Shown piece by piece: positions 1 to 11,157 of a DNA stretch of 64,000 nt. Each line of letters starts with the position of its first letter. Positions within the stretch are counted from its first letter, which is position 1. The notes beneath the pieces are model-generated. The model did not search any database. It saw only the letters and a list, made by a program, of their open reading frames with translations, and had not been told where the DNA came from. Location: the NCBI GenBank assembly GCA_021234155.1, contig JAJEKV010000052.1, positions 3,466,254 through 3,530,253 on the forward strand, given 5' to 3'. Source of the stretch: Isoetes taiwanensis. Taxonomy: Eukaryota; Streptophyta; Lycopodiopsida; Isoetales; Isoetaceae. The translations under genes were made by a program, and so were the position numbers.

Positions 1-1519
1 CCTTCTAAAGCATTAACTTTGGGCATATGTGATTGTATAACTGTCATAAAGTCATAGTAAAAGCATAACGTATTCACTTGCCCAATTGCTGGGCATCCTG
101 TCTCTCCTCTCACATTGCAGTGGTAGTAGGACCTGGAAAACATGTAAACATGAGAAAACCATAAGCATCATATGGCTAAAAGACGAATTCACATATGGTG
201 TTGGTTACCTGGGATGTTGTGATCCGCTAATTTCTTTCTGGCCATATTTTCTCCATCTATATCCATCATGAAAGTGAGATTCCGTCTCTTGTTCTGAATT
301 TCTGGATTTTCTGTAAAACGTTGAAGAATTACATTACTTTTAGCATGACCATTTCAATGAGATGCTTACAAATTTGCAAATGTTTGCAGACAATTGCATG
401 TGCAAATCGAGAGTCTTTGTCGAAAATGCAGAGAGCTTATTTAAAAATATTGCAAATCTAGAAAATGGGGTGATTCTGTAGAATGCAAACCTGCCATTAC
501 CATGTCTTCCGGAAGCACTGCATCAAACACCACTGTATGATAAATGTTGATGTCGTCAACACCATTTTTCCATAGCTTCATTGTTCTTTTGCTCATTTGT
601 TTTGTGATCAATTGAAAGATCAGCTTGCCTTGCTAGCTCATTTAGAATTTTTGGTAGAACCCATCCACAACCAATCAAAACCCTTCCAATCCAAGGTATC
701 TGCAGCGATCATGCCATTTGGGATTATAGACTTTGTAATCGAACTAAAGCTCCATCATCACTTATTTATGCTCCTCTTCTATTCATATTCTATTCTTGAT
801 GGGATGTTGAAGCATTTGCCTCAATTGGCGAATTCATGCTACACTGGTCGGAATTAACATTACAATGGCAAATTGCTACTTTTCTTGTTCTTCAGTGCAA
901 GGAAAATGACCTAAAACAATATGAAACAGAGGAAACAAAAACTTAGAACGTTCAAACCTGAATACCCGCATCAAGTAGACCACCCTCTGACTCACCATGC
1001 TCCTCTACGGCTATAACATCGACATAGCCGGGCTTCTCTGCTCAAGCCCGCGACTATACGAAACCTAATCATTGCAAGCTACTTGCGGATATTTTGCATC
1101 AAACAAAAACCTAGAAATCCGCAATAAACTACGTGGTATCTTCAATAGAACAAAGGTTTGATCCATAACAAAGGTTTGACGGGATAGCAGAAAACTGAGT
1201 AATGGCACCTCCGGGAAGAAATAAGACCTCCTAATCATCCGGGATCTTCAGAAAAGATCTGATCTGCCTCTATAGTTGTAGAGCGCCCTTTGGCTGGCAA
1301 AATGGCAGGCCCTGTTGCAAAATTAAAAACACGGCCACCAGATACCTTGGGCGATGCCGGAACGGTTCGATAGCATCACCCTGGGATAGCTTGATCCGTT
1401 TTGTTCGAAGACCTAAGACCTTTTGTTTTCTTTATTTCTGGACCGTCAGATTTGCTTATTTAATCCTAGCCGTCAAAATTAGGGCGTGATTCAACACCCT
1501 ATAACATTATAATATAGGA
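1..1519 (-). mobile_element. Helitron, truncated by window edge (5' end present)
   Basis: On the minus strand the element begins TCCTATATTATAATG at 1519, preceded by A, which fits Helitron insertion between A and T. Bases 1 to about 1370 are nearly identical to 29820-31160 and 45376-46730, the two other copies of the family, whose 3' ends carry the hairpin and CTAG. This copy is the only one of the three that keeps its true 5' end; in the others a CACTA-like end starts at the matching point. No open reading frame in it looks like a gene; it is a non-autonomous member without a Rep/helicase. Confidence 0.8.
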
Positions 1520-1612
1520 TTACAATTCTTAGTACATAGTTTAAAATAAAACAAGAGGCATTCAAAACAACCATGTACTGATATGTAGACATTTCAATCT
1601 GTCTGTATAAAT

Positions 1613-2274
1613 TCATACGGGAGGTGGCTCTTCCCAGTCCACAGGACTCTCGTCCCCCTTTGGATCTGTCTCTTGCGAGGCCACAAAGCTAGAGACGCCT
1701 GCGTCTGATTCTAATGCTATTGGAACAGGCGGTTTGGCGGGCTCTAGCTCCACAAGCTCGAGGTCCACAAACTCCACCTCCTCATCTTTTCTTCCCGTAA
1801 TTGGAGGCTGGATTTCTGTGTAAGTGCCTTTGACATCCCCTGCACCATTCTTTGCTCCCAGTTCCTCATTTTCATCAGGAAAGGATTCACAGGAGCTTAT
1901 CCTGGTCCTGATGAAACTTATTTTGTCTGCGTCTATATCAACAGAAACAACATTACGTCCCTGCTTAAGGGCGCAAATTGCTGTGGTGCCTGTTCTAGAG
2001 AATGCGTCCAAAATCCAGTCGCCCGGTCGAGAAAACCACTGTATCAAATTGTTAATAAGCAATCGGACACCACAGCGCCTTGTCTCTGTGGGTCTCTCAA
2101 CTTTTGCAAGACAGCAGGGAACTGGAAAGCATTGCACAGAGGCGTCTTCTCATTCTGCATATTAAAATGTACCATGGTTTTTTGGTGTCTGCACTGTAAT
2201 GACCTATATGGAAATGCTCGAATCAGCTGGCTAAGCGCGGACCACCACCATGTCCTTTGACGTTCGTCTTCAGC
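1613..2274 (-). pseudogene. ParB-methyltransferase gene, 3' exon with AdoMet-binding motif I and acidic tail
   Basis: After acceptor TTGGCAG the frame reads TWWWSALSQLIRAFPYR, then MQNEKTPLCNAFQFPAVLQK. It breaks by one base near 2100 and continues ERPTETRRCGVRLLINNLI, then PGDWILDAFSRTGTT and GRNVVSVDID. PGDxVLDxFxGTGTT is the AdoMet-binding motif I of N6/N4 methyltransferases, with the usual second Gly replaced by Arg here. About 85 further residues form an acidic, proline-rich tail ending EEPPPV and TGA at 1613. Confidence 0.65.
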
Positions 2275-2339
2275 CTGCCAATTAATACAGTAATTCTAAA
2301 TTAGCAAAAAGAAAACAATGAAAGTAAGTTAGCCCAAAG

Positions 2340-2480
2340 GTGTAGCAGTATAAATTTATACCACGGTTGCCTTGTTGTATAAATTTATACCACGGTTGCC
2401 TTGCTGTATAAACTTATACCACAGTTGCTACAGCCATATATTTTTATACAGCAAGGCAACCGGTATAAATTTATACCGTG
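2340..2480. repeat. Palindrome cluster GGTATAAATTTATACC (intron of methyltransferase gene)
   Basis: Four to five copies of the 14-16 base palindrome (core TATAAATTTATA) stand about 28 bases apart between the exons ending at 2525 and starting at 2274. Spacers contain CACGGTTGCCTTG. One copy is degenerate (ATATATTTTTATAC). Confidence 0.85.
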
Positions 2481-2524
2481 GAGTTACAGTAAAAAGAAAA
2501 GTGTTAACGAATGTAAAGCTTACC

Positions 2525-2700
2525 AAATGCAGTTCTCGAGGCCGGTGTTGCAGACCGCTACCAACATGGTCTTCTGCAGGTCGGAATGAAAAATAATTAC
2601 CCTCCAGTTTGCAGATAGCGTGACTTCCTTTAGGCCGTCCAAAAAGGCACGAACTTGCACATGCGTGAAAGACTCATCATCGAAGGCGCTGAACAGTGAT
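2525..2700 (-). pseudogene. ParB-methyltransferase gene, exon resuming after the CACTA insertion
   Basis: Open frame SLFSAFDDESFTHVQVRAF, then LKEVTLSANWRVIIFHSDLQ and TGLENCIW, ending at donor TG|GTAAGC (2525/2524). Position and content fit the segment that follows motif IV in permuted methyltransferases, where a strand reading VIIFHS-like residues follows. It is the right half of the exon broken at 13608, about 10.9 kb away. Confidence 0.55.
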
Positions 2701-3370
2701 TTATTGTCACTTTTTTTGTCACTACAATATTATGTCCAAAAACTGATGTAAAAGTGACAATAAAAATGACAAAAATAGTGAAATCCAAATGACACTAAAT
2801 GTGACAATAGAGTGATGCAATATTGACAAAAGAAAGTGACAAAAGGATGGTGCAAATGTGACTATAATATGACAATAGAATGATATGGTTTTGACAAAAC
2901 CATGTGTCAAAAATTTGACAATAAATTGACTTAATACTGACAAGAGTAATGACAAACAAATGCTATAAGTCTGACTATAATATGGCAACAGATGACACAA
3001 CTATGACAATAGATTGATAAAGTTTTGACAAAACCATGTGCCAAAAATGTGTCAATAGACTGACTTTAGAATGACAAAAGCAGTGACAAAAGAAATGATA
3101 TAAATGTGACCATAGTGTGACAATAAAATGTCATAACTTTGACAAAGATGTTGGAGAAAAAGTGGCACAAATGTGTCAATAGTGTGCCAATAGAATGCCT
3201 CAAATGTGACAAGAGGGAGAGAATAAGATGACAAAAAAGTGAATATAAATTGACAATAAGTTGGCATCAAAATGTCAATACGACGACAATAAAATAACAA
3301 TAAATAGATTTTGAAGTGATAATAAGATGACAAATAAGTGCCAATAAACTAACTTTAAAGTGACAAGCTC
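2700..3370. repeat. CACTA left subterminal repeats (TGACAA motifs)
   Basis: Dozens of direct and inverted variants of TGACAA, AATGACA and GTGACAA occur every 10-20 bases. Such arrays bind TNPA-type proteins in CACTA elements. Apparent open frames here are low-complexity artefacts. Confidence 0.8.
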
Positions 3371-3401
3371 ATAAGAAATTATTCGAGAAGTCAAGATATC
3401 A

Positions 3402-4815
3402 TCAATCATCTTCTTGATCATCATTGTCAGGCTCTAATGTAGTACTATCAATCAGACGTCTGCGCCTGGGTACAACATGGACTACGATCCACCATGTTGG
3501 GTTAACAGGGTTTTCAAAAAAGAAAACATGTTCAACTTGTTTAGGGTAAACGAAAGGTTCATTCATCTCTCCAAGAACCTGTGTTGAATCAATTTGGTAG
3601 AAACCTGAAGGATGTGATCTCATGGTCTGATTTCTGCCTCTATAAACAACTTTGAACCATTTTGCCCTCAAGATGGTTACATGAAATGAACGGAAGTCAA
3701 CATCAATAATATCAGTAATTTGCCCAACATAATTAAGGTCACCGGTAATAGGTTGCCGATCACTTGACTGGCTTGACTTTTTTGTTCAAATTGAGAAGCA
3801 ATTCCACAGTCATATGTCAAGCAACCTTTGTCGACCTCTATAGTCCGAAGATGGTTTCCATAATCCCACATTGAATTGTGAAAACGAGCCTGCATTTTAG
3901 AAGGATACGAGAAATGAATCATATGCATGTAACACACATTGACAATAAATAGAAAACTGTACCTTTTTAACACATCCAAGTGCAATGTTGAAGTCATCCT
4001 TTGGAACATCCTCTCCTTTATCTCGTGCATCTTCCATTGCTTCAAGCAACCAATCACGAGTCATATCCTCAGGCAATTCTTCCAAAGACTCTGAATATAG
4101 AATACATTTTTAGCCATGATGTATACTATTATGTGCAAAATCTCTTCTGGCTGCCTCTCTTTCTTCTCTAGCACGTTTATATCTCTCCCTCCACATTTCA
4201 AGACTTTCAGTATTACGTATTACAAACTTAGTTATTTCTTCAAACATTTCCTCATTTGCGAAGCACTCCATGACCTTGTAAGATCTCTTCTGCTACTTCC
4301 TTATCCTCCTCGTCATTCCAAACCTTTGGGGCAACTTTGTGTATTGAAAGTGTGGCTTCATTTAGAAAGAACAATGTTTCATGAAGCAAATGACCCTCGG
4401 CCATAGACCCCTCAGGCCTAGCCATTTGCCGAACGTAACCTTTCAAAACTTTCATGTACCGTTTCTAAAAGAACATCCACCGACTTGGAGCTGGTCCAAC
4501 AAATCGAATCTCTTCTGGTAGATGAATCAATAAGTGTACTTGAAGGTCAAAGAAACTTGTAGGGGGCTCTCGCTCCATCATGCACAGTAGTTCAGCTATC
4601 TCAACCTTCATTGTTGAAATATCGTCTAAGCTAATCTCTTTCATTGAGACCCATCTACATACAAAACTTGCTATTTGTTAACAACATAATTGAAAATATA
4701 CCACTAAAGTATTTTGTATATAAGTGTTTTGTGTCATACCTTGCAAACTTTCCAAGTCGATATATAATAGCACGAATGTTACTTGTAAGACAATTCTCAA
4801 TTGCACATGGAAGAA
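3402..4815 (-). pseudogene. CACTA TNP2-type transposase remnant (DUF4218 then DUF4216 regions)
   Basis: Reading on the minus strand from 4815: RAIIYRLGKFAR, intron, ISTMKVEIAELLCMMEREPP, HLLIHLPEE, RWMFF then an in-frame TAG, KVLKGYVRQMARPEGSMAEG, and after further breaks MWDYGNHLRTI, QITDIIDVDF-like residues and YPKQVEHVFFFENP, WWIVVHVVPRRRR, ending in an acidic tail (DNDDQEDD). RPEGSxAEG is the hallmark of the DUF4218 part of plant TNP2 transposases and QVxxVFF of DUF4216. The catalytic Transposase_21 domain upstream is missing; the gene is cut at about 4815 where PPR sequence begins. It cannot make an active transposase. Confidence 0.75.
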
Positions 4816-4841
4816 TGTGCTAGAATGCAACAACAACAACA

Positions 4842-5074
4842 ACCTTGATACACATGTATGCCAAGTGTGGTTCACTAACAGAGGCATGGGAGGCATTTGA
4901 AAAGTTAAAAGTTCGTTATGTTCAGCAATAATTGCAGCATATGCTGAGAATGGACAGCATCAAGAAGCACTATGCTGCTTTAAGAAGATGCAACTAGAAG
5001 ATGTCTCTCCAAATTCTGTCACTTTTGATTGTACCTTGAATGCCTGTGGCAACTTAAAGGAAGGCATTCAATAG
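4842..5074 (+). pseudogene. PPR-protein fragment
   Basis: Encodes LIHMYAKCGSLTEAWEAFE, a one-base break near 4920, then AIIAAYAENGQHQEALCCF and QLEDVSPNSVTFDCTLNACG. These are PLS-type pentatricopeptide repeats as found in plant organelle RNA-editing factors. Only about two repeats remain, with no start codon and no C-terminal E or DYW domain. It abuts the truncated transposase, so it is probably captured or transposed debris. Confidence 0.75.
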
Positions 5075-5630
5075 ATACCTGTTTTAGATAAGAATCTCTT
5101 TCGAGAAATTTACATTGCAAATATTTGAATATTTTACCCTGCAGTATGGTTAGACTCTAAAAAGGCAAGCAAACTGGTGGTTCCTCTTCCTAAAGTAATT
5201 AGATCAATTTACTATGTTGGTCACCGCAAGCTATCATCTGGTAAATAGCTTGTGAATTTGGAAAGAGCTTACTCAATTTCCTTAGAATGCATGTGAGTAT
5301 CAGTGGCAACAGTTTGCCACCCATCATCAATTATAAAGAATCTTGGAGGTGTTCCACCTGATGTAAGACTGAAATATAAATGTCATAGAAACTAATTAAT
5401 ATTGTATAAGAGCAAAGGTACGTTAAAACCATACTTAGATCGTGTCAAATAAAGTCTGCCTTCTTGTTTACCACTTACCACTCAAGGCCTTCCAGAATGC
5501 CTTCTAACGTAATATTCCGGTGAAAGGCATCCCATGTGCACCAACCAAACCAGTCTAGAAATCCTGGAAGCTATTTACAGAGAGGCTAAGTTGAATTGAA
5601 TCACAGTAATATAAACTGTAGAAACAGACC

Positions 5631-6847
5631 ATAGTTGGGCCGACCCACCGACCTAGCCGACCTACCGACCTAGGTGGGAGAAAGCCGACCTAGGTGGGAA
5701 TTTTTCGCCGACCTACCGACCTATTTTGCCAAAATTGAAGTTCCTTTATTCCTGCAGATAATGTACATACAACATGCAATACATCTCTATTTCTATATAA
5801 ATAGTTAATATGGATAAGATTACACTTCAGAAACTTCAAAATAGTCGATTTATGCTATTAATCTAACAAAAATAAAGCAAAGTACATTGTTTTTTGAGGA
5901 AATAAACATAAGGAAACTAAGCAGTAGCATAAAACCAATAGTATCATCAAACCCAATGCACGATAAGAACCTAAATTAGAAAAGTTATTTTTAATGTTAC
6001 ACTATGCTCATGAATTACCTTCTATTCTATGAATTATACACTAAGTCCTATGAATAATATGTCAACCATTGAAAAATCTATCATTGAATAATCTGTCACT
6101 ATTTATTTCCATCTGGCCCCTGAAGAAGAGGATATAGGCTGAGGCTCCATGAAATACAGAGTAATCAAATAAGAACCTGGGATTTAGTCCATGCTTTGTA
6201 ATCCGAAGACCATCATCTGCTATGCTTGGACAACACCTGTTACAGCAGACGAACAGATCTCTTACTATATAATAGTAGCTCTTAGAACAGAAGTACAGAC
6301 CTAAGGGATTTCTGAACTTGGATTGGAAGCCATCAAAGAGTTTGATGTGAGCTTGAATACCTGAAGGAGAAGCAAAATGACAGACTATCGATGCCTTGCT
6401 GCTATGAACTTGGAGTCGTGCAAGGAAATCGACAGGGCATGTGCTTGAGAAGTCGTCCACCTCAGCTTTGTATTTGCACGCCAGTTTAGTGTATGCAGGG
6501 CAGCACAAATTGCTCTCATACTTGAGCCCCTTGCAAACGCTGGTAACTGAAGAAAAATCCTCCTTTGCAAAACTCACAGAGCAAGCTGCAGTGCCAATGC
6601 AAAACGTCAGAAAACCCTAGACCCATATAGACTAAAAATTAAAGTAGGCTTACCTTTGGTGGCGCCATTTTGCTCCAAAATCGCCTGTTCCAGCAGTTTT
6701 TACGCCCACAGAGTCTGTCAATCGAAAGGGGGGAAAAAAAAAATTTTGGCTTTTATGACCCAATCGACCCACGGTCGGATTAGTCCGACTCCGACCTAGG
6801 TCGGAACAGCTCGGGATTTAGGGCCGACCTAGGTCGGCCCCAACTAT
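5631..6847. mobile_element. 1.2 kb TIR element (Pack-type) with captured exon
   Basis: Terminal inverted repeats ATAGTTGGGCCGACC (5631) and, reversed, ATAGTTGGGGCCGACC (6847) are flanked by a 3-base duplication ACC (5628-5630, 6848-6850). Subterminal regions at both ends are rich in CCGACCTA and its complement. It has no transposase. The centre holds an LLG-like exon on the minus strand, so this resembles a gene-capturing MITE. The superfamily is uncertain. Confidence 0.75.
6365..6590 (-). pseudogene. LORELEI-like GPI-anchored protein (LLG) fragment
   Basis: The minus strand encodes CSVSFAKEDFSSVTSVCKG, KYESNLCCPAYTKLACKYKA, EVDDFSSTCPVDFLARLQ and ends HFASPSG at a GT. Spacing of CKGxKY, CCxA, AC and the later single Cys matches the 8-Cys module of LLG/LORELEI proteins, which act at the plasma membrane as co-receptors of FERONIA-type kinases. 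The signal peptide and GPI-anchor signal are absent. A further spliced piece may lie at 6160-6250 (CCPSIADDGLRITKHG). It is a captured fragment inside the TIR element. Confidence 0.55.
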
Positions 6848-7275
6848 ACCTTTTTTTCTTCCCTTTTCCGGAAAGTCTTCAGATGTGCTTCAACATCCCT
6901 GAAAATTGTGAAAATCCATAAGCAGATGGAGGTTAAATTGCATAGTACAACATAGAACTGCAACAGAAATGTACCTGAATCCCTGAGCTATTACTTCGTA
7001 AGGATCACTCCCTGTGCTGATGTAAAGAGAGTGTAGAGCTTGAGATGTTTTGCACAGCAGGATCTCCTGTTCGACAGTTACAACTTATCACCTACTCAGC
7101 AATGTGGAATTTCATTCTTCTTCTTGTAAGGACAGGGATCTATACCACTTTCGAGACAGATCTCAAGTTCATCTTGTTCATTGCCTTGAAGACTTGCCCT
7201 GAAAGCACCGTCCAACAATGGAAGAAACAGTGTATACAGATCTGCTTCACCCTCTATCTGGCTCTCTAGTAGCAA

Positions 7276-7690
7276 AAATTGTGTTTCGTGATTTAGTGTC
7301 ATGGACAGCACTAGGTGCTGGATATGCTGGAAATGGTCTTGGCAATCAAGCACTTAAACTTTTTGACCAAATGAAATATGAGGGCATCTCTCCAAATGCA
7401 GCCACATTTGTATGTGGCTTAAAAACATGTATCAGCATAGGGGCATGCTGAGATTGTACAAAAGGGATTTCAAGCAGATCTTTCAGTTAACTTAGTAGCA
7501 GTTTGGTTGATCTGTATGCAAAGTGTGGCTCAATAATTGATGCACAAGAGCTTTTTGACAAGCTAGAAATGCATGCCACCGTATGTTGGACCATGCTGAT
7601 TGCAGGATATGCTGAAAATGGATTTTGCAAGGGAGCCTCAGCCTTATATTGCTTTGAACAGATGCAAGTAGAAGGCCTGTCTCCACATTA
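7276..7690 (+). pseudogene. PPR-protein fragment, cut by a MITE
   Basis: Two open stretches: [18 protein letters not shown] with [20 protein letters not shown], then after a stop and frame change LVDLYAKCGSIIDAQELFDK with MLIAGYAENGF and FEQMQVEGLSPH. These are about three PLS-type pentatricopeptide repeats. The reading frame runs into the terminal inverted repeat of a MITE at 7688. No organelle-targeting peptide or DYW domain is present. Confidence 0.8.
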
Positions 7691-8238
7691 GAGGAAAAAT
7701 GAGATCACATTTTGTCCCATTAAGGGATGCTTAAAATGCCATGTCAGCTTTTTAAACTGTCCAATAAGAGAAGAACTCCAGTATATCTCATTCCAGTATT
7801 ATGTGGCAGCCTGTAATTAATGCAGTTGCAACTAACTTCTGTAGTATCATTTTTTCATTATAACTTTTGATCCAGAACTCCGATTCAAAAACTTTTTGTC
7901 GCAATGGGTTCGTCTTTACAAGATCTATCTAGTGATAACCCATTCATACATCTTTTATGATATAAATATATAAGAAATAAGCAAAAAACATATTTTTTTT
8001 AAGGTTAACGCATATGACCATATTGAAATACATCATAACCATATATCATTGGAAAGATCTTTTCATTCCGCATCTAATGCAACAAACGCCGCAACATTTT
8101 GACAAGTGGATCAAAAGTTATGGGGGGAAAACAACAACAATGAAGTTGTTGGTACTGCATTAATTGCAGTTAATAGAGGGTAGCCGTTCCATTGGAGGAT
8201 TCTTACGGGGATGAAATGAGATCTCAAATTTCCTCTAA
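7688..8238 (+). mobile_element. MITE, 551 bp, copy 1
   Basis: Termini TTAGAGGAAAAATGAGAT and, reversed, TTAGAGGAAATTTGAGATCT. The body is about 90 percent or more alike, in opposite orientation, to 14082-14631. No coding capacity. A target duplication is not clear. Confidence 0.75.
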
Positions 8239-8641
8239 TGGATGGACCTATATTTGTTTGCTGTTTGAATGCATGTATGTAGTGATGTCATTGCAGTAGA
8301 AAGGGGAAGAGAAATACATGCCCCAGATTATAGAGAAGCGATTTGAGTGGGATTCTTTTATTTGCAATTCCTTAATCCACATGTACGTCCACTGTTTGGA
8401 TTGCTTGCAGATGCCCACTGTTTGGATTGGTTTGATTTGGCTGTCTTAAACTTCGATAGAATGGCTATCTATGTAATCATTGCAGTTTATGGAGTCAGAA
8501 GCTTTGCCCATCGGATTGGGCTACAGATGATTTAAATCGATTGCAGGAAGCAATTCGACTAAGAAGAATCATGTTCAGCTGGAAGCGTGTTTCTGTTCTC
8601 GACTGTGCTACAGTAACTTAACTTTGGGTCTTATTACTAGA

Positions 8642-8675
8642 CTAGTTACAGTGCCTAGCGTTGCTGGGTATAAGG
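8642..8675 (-). mobile_element. Helitron 3' end, orphan
   Basis: CTAG, then TTACAGT, then GCCTAGCGTTGCTGGGT: the same CTAG-spacer-hairpin arrangement as the other Helitrons here, with two stem mismatches. I find no matching 5' end to the right, so this is a truncated copy. Confidence 0.6.
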
Positions 8676-8728
8676 GGGGCTGCCCATGAATGCTGCTGGG
8701 TATCTTAAGTTAGAACGCTGGGCATAAG

Positions 8729-8828
8729 TTAGAAATGTGATGATAGCCCAGCAATGCCCAATCATACCTTTGATATTCTTAGAAATGTGATGATAGCCCA
8801 GCAATGCCCAATCATACCTTTGATATTC
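8729..8828. repeat. Tandem duplication, 50 bp x 2
   Basis: The 50-base unit beginning AGAAATGTGATGATAGCCCA occurs twice head to tail. The 3 kb from 8240 to 11150 holds this, a Helitron end and a 37 bp triplicate, but no gene that I can support. Confidence 0.85.
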
Positions 8829-10258
8829 TCTTGTACCAACCATACCTTTGATGTTCTCTTGCACCTTTGTACACTTTGGAGGCTGAAGACACTTATGCAT
8901 TTTGCTGCATATAGATGTCATCACATATGAGTTGAATGCAACTCCAATAGCTGCAAAAAGTTAGTTTGCCTTGGGTGTTTTTGTGTGTGTGATTAATCTG
9001 GCATTGTCATCTTTTAATGGATTGGGAGGCATGCATTTAAGAAGTAATTGTAGAAAATGGTCCTCCTTTATGGCTTTTGCGAAATTGTACCATTTCACAT
9101 TTCATTGTTCACTACAATTTGTTATTTAATGAAAAAGACATGTTTTTTGCCTTTGTAAATGAGAAATTTTCCTTGATTAGAGCAATTCAATAACACATAC
9201 TAAGTATACCATCTAATCAAATAGCAAATTCCTTGGAATTCATGTATGTGGATTTTGTGTCTTGTGACCAAATGGATAATTATTGGAATAATGCGTATAC
9301 AGTTTAAGAAAGATCCAGTTCTTTGTGCATCCTTGTAGTCATTGAAAAGGAAAGGTCACATTTATTTGCAAAGCAATCTTCGCATCCATGAATTAAAACA
9401 TGTAGACAAAAATTTACTGAAATTCCAACAATCTTAAGACATCAATTCTTAAGATCTGATGTCATTCAACAAAATGCTTCCATTCAGTCATTGTATCTTT
9501 GTATCTTTTTAGTTTTGCAGAGGGAAAGATATACCTTTGTATTTGGATCTCCTTGAAATACAAATAATCTCAATGCTGTGAACCTGCTCTGAAAGAATCA
9601 ACATGAAGATTGCAATCTTATTACGGTTTTGGCAACAATGATTACTATTACTTATCCATGTTAAACAATCATCACATTTGGAGCATGTCAAATATACCAG
9701 CAGCTAATATTACATGTGCTTTCAACAGGATGGACCAGAAAAAAGAAGCAGTAGACAAAACACAAAGTCCGTACTTACTCATATTGTATTTTGCAAAAAT
9801 AAGGCAGCTAATTGCTGAAGCACCCCATGCAGCAGGAGCCAGGTTATATCTCAAAGCTTTAATATTTCGACTTGAACTTAAACCCATCAAAGCCTCAAAC
9901 TGCATGCCAAATTTTGTTAATAAGATAGAGGAAATGACTTAAATCCCATGAAGACAACTGCTATAAATCTATATGATCTTCAAAAACAAACTGCCACATG
10001 CTGCGGTACATTGACTATCGGATACAGAAAGGTCATGCTTCTAACACTTTCTAAATGCTAAAACTATGAGCATCAGTAGTTATGGTGTGCTGGGCACAAT
10101 TTAGAAGCTGTAGATATTTTCAACCTCTTTATTTCTCCAACCGAGCTTCCTGTTCCTTGACTCTGTCTGTTTCTTCCACCGAGCTTCCTGTTGCTTATCT
10201 CTAGCCAACGCCTTTGAAAAAGGTCATGCCAGCAACCAAATCCGACCAAATAAAATCA

Positions 10259-10375
10259 GGATGCAGATAACTGGAGCAGATAGTTGAAGATTTGCTGATG
10301 CAGATAGCTGGAGCAGATAGTTGAAGATTTGCTGATGCAGATAGCTGGAGCAGATAGTTGAAGATTTGCTCCAGA
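10259..10375. repeat. Tandem repeat, 37 bp x 3
   Basis: Unit GATGCAGATAGCTGGAGCAG plus ATAGTTGAAGATTTGCT, three near-perfect copies. Confidence 0.85.
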
Positions 10376-11157
10376 TAATACAGTGTTTTGGCATCTGTGT
10401 CAAATCGGCTCTTCGTTTGACATAGCCCTAAGCAGAGCTCCCCAACCAAGTGCAACCGCCATGGCTCTACAAAATACCGACGAATCGATCTATCAGCAGT
10501 TTCGATCCTCTGGGCACTAAGAAAAATATAAAGCAGGAGCTCCATTACGCAGCGTACCAGCATTTTTTCCAATATTCTGAAATAGCCAAGAACTTAAATC
10601 TATTAGCCATCCAACCTCTGTGTAGTAGAAATGGGCTTCACTGCCATAGCCGCATCCGCCGTAGGTAGAGAATGGAGAGGGCAGCAACAGGTCCGTAAGT
10701 TTTGGAAAGATGACAGAGGGCAACCAAGCAGGAAATTGGCCAAGGCGGCTAGGGTTCGATGGTCTGCAAGGAAATCCAAAATTTTAAGTGAAATCTGGGC
10801 CGTCGAAAGTTTTAGGGTTTTATGCACGACATACACTAAAACTTGATAATAAAGGATTTCGGGATCAAACCATTGAAACTGTTTTGTTGCTTTTTTGTTT
10901 ACGTATTAATACCATTGGAACTAAGCTGTATCCTTGATTTTTATTTAGAGATTAATACAAAGGTGGGGTAAAACCATTAAAACGAAGTTCTATTCTTGTT
11001 TTTTCATCGAAGCCTCAATACAAAGGTTGGAGTTTAAAAATTAACGTATTTGGTCTAGGCAAATACATGTCTATCATTGAGAATTTAAGTACCTTATTAG
11101 GGTGTAAGTTAAGTTTATGTATACTTTAATGTTGTATTGTTAAATATGCAATGCAAG

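Noticed and set aside
1824-2165. Plus-strand 113-codon frame opposite the methyltransferase exon
   Set aside because: It is antisense to motif I and the acidic tail; its Ser/Pro-rich sequence is explained by the Glu/Gly codons on the other strand.
2722-3333. Hydrophobic Leu/Phe/Ser-rich frames that look like membrane proteins
   Set aside because: They are translations of TGACAA subterminal repeats at the CACTA ends (also 13084-13480).
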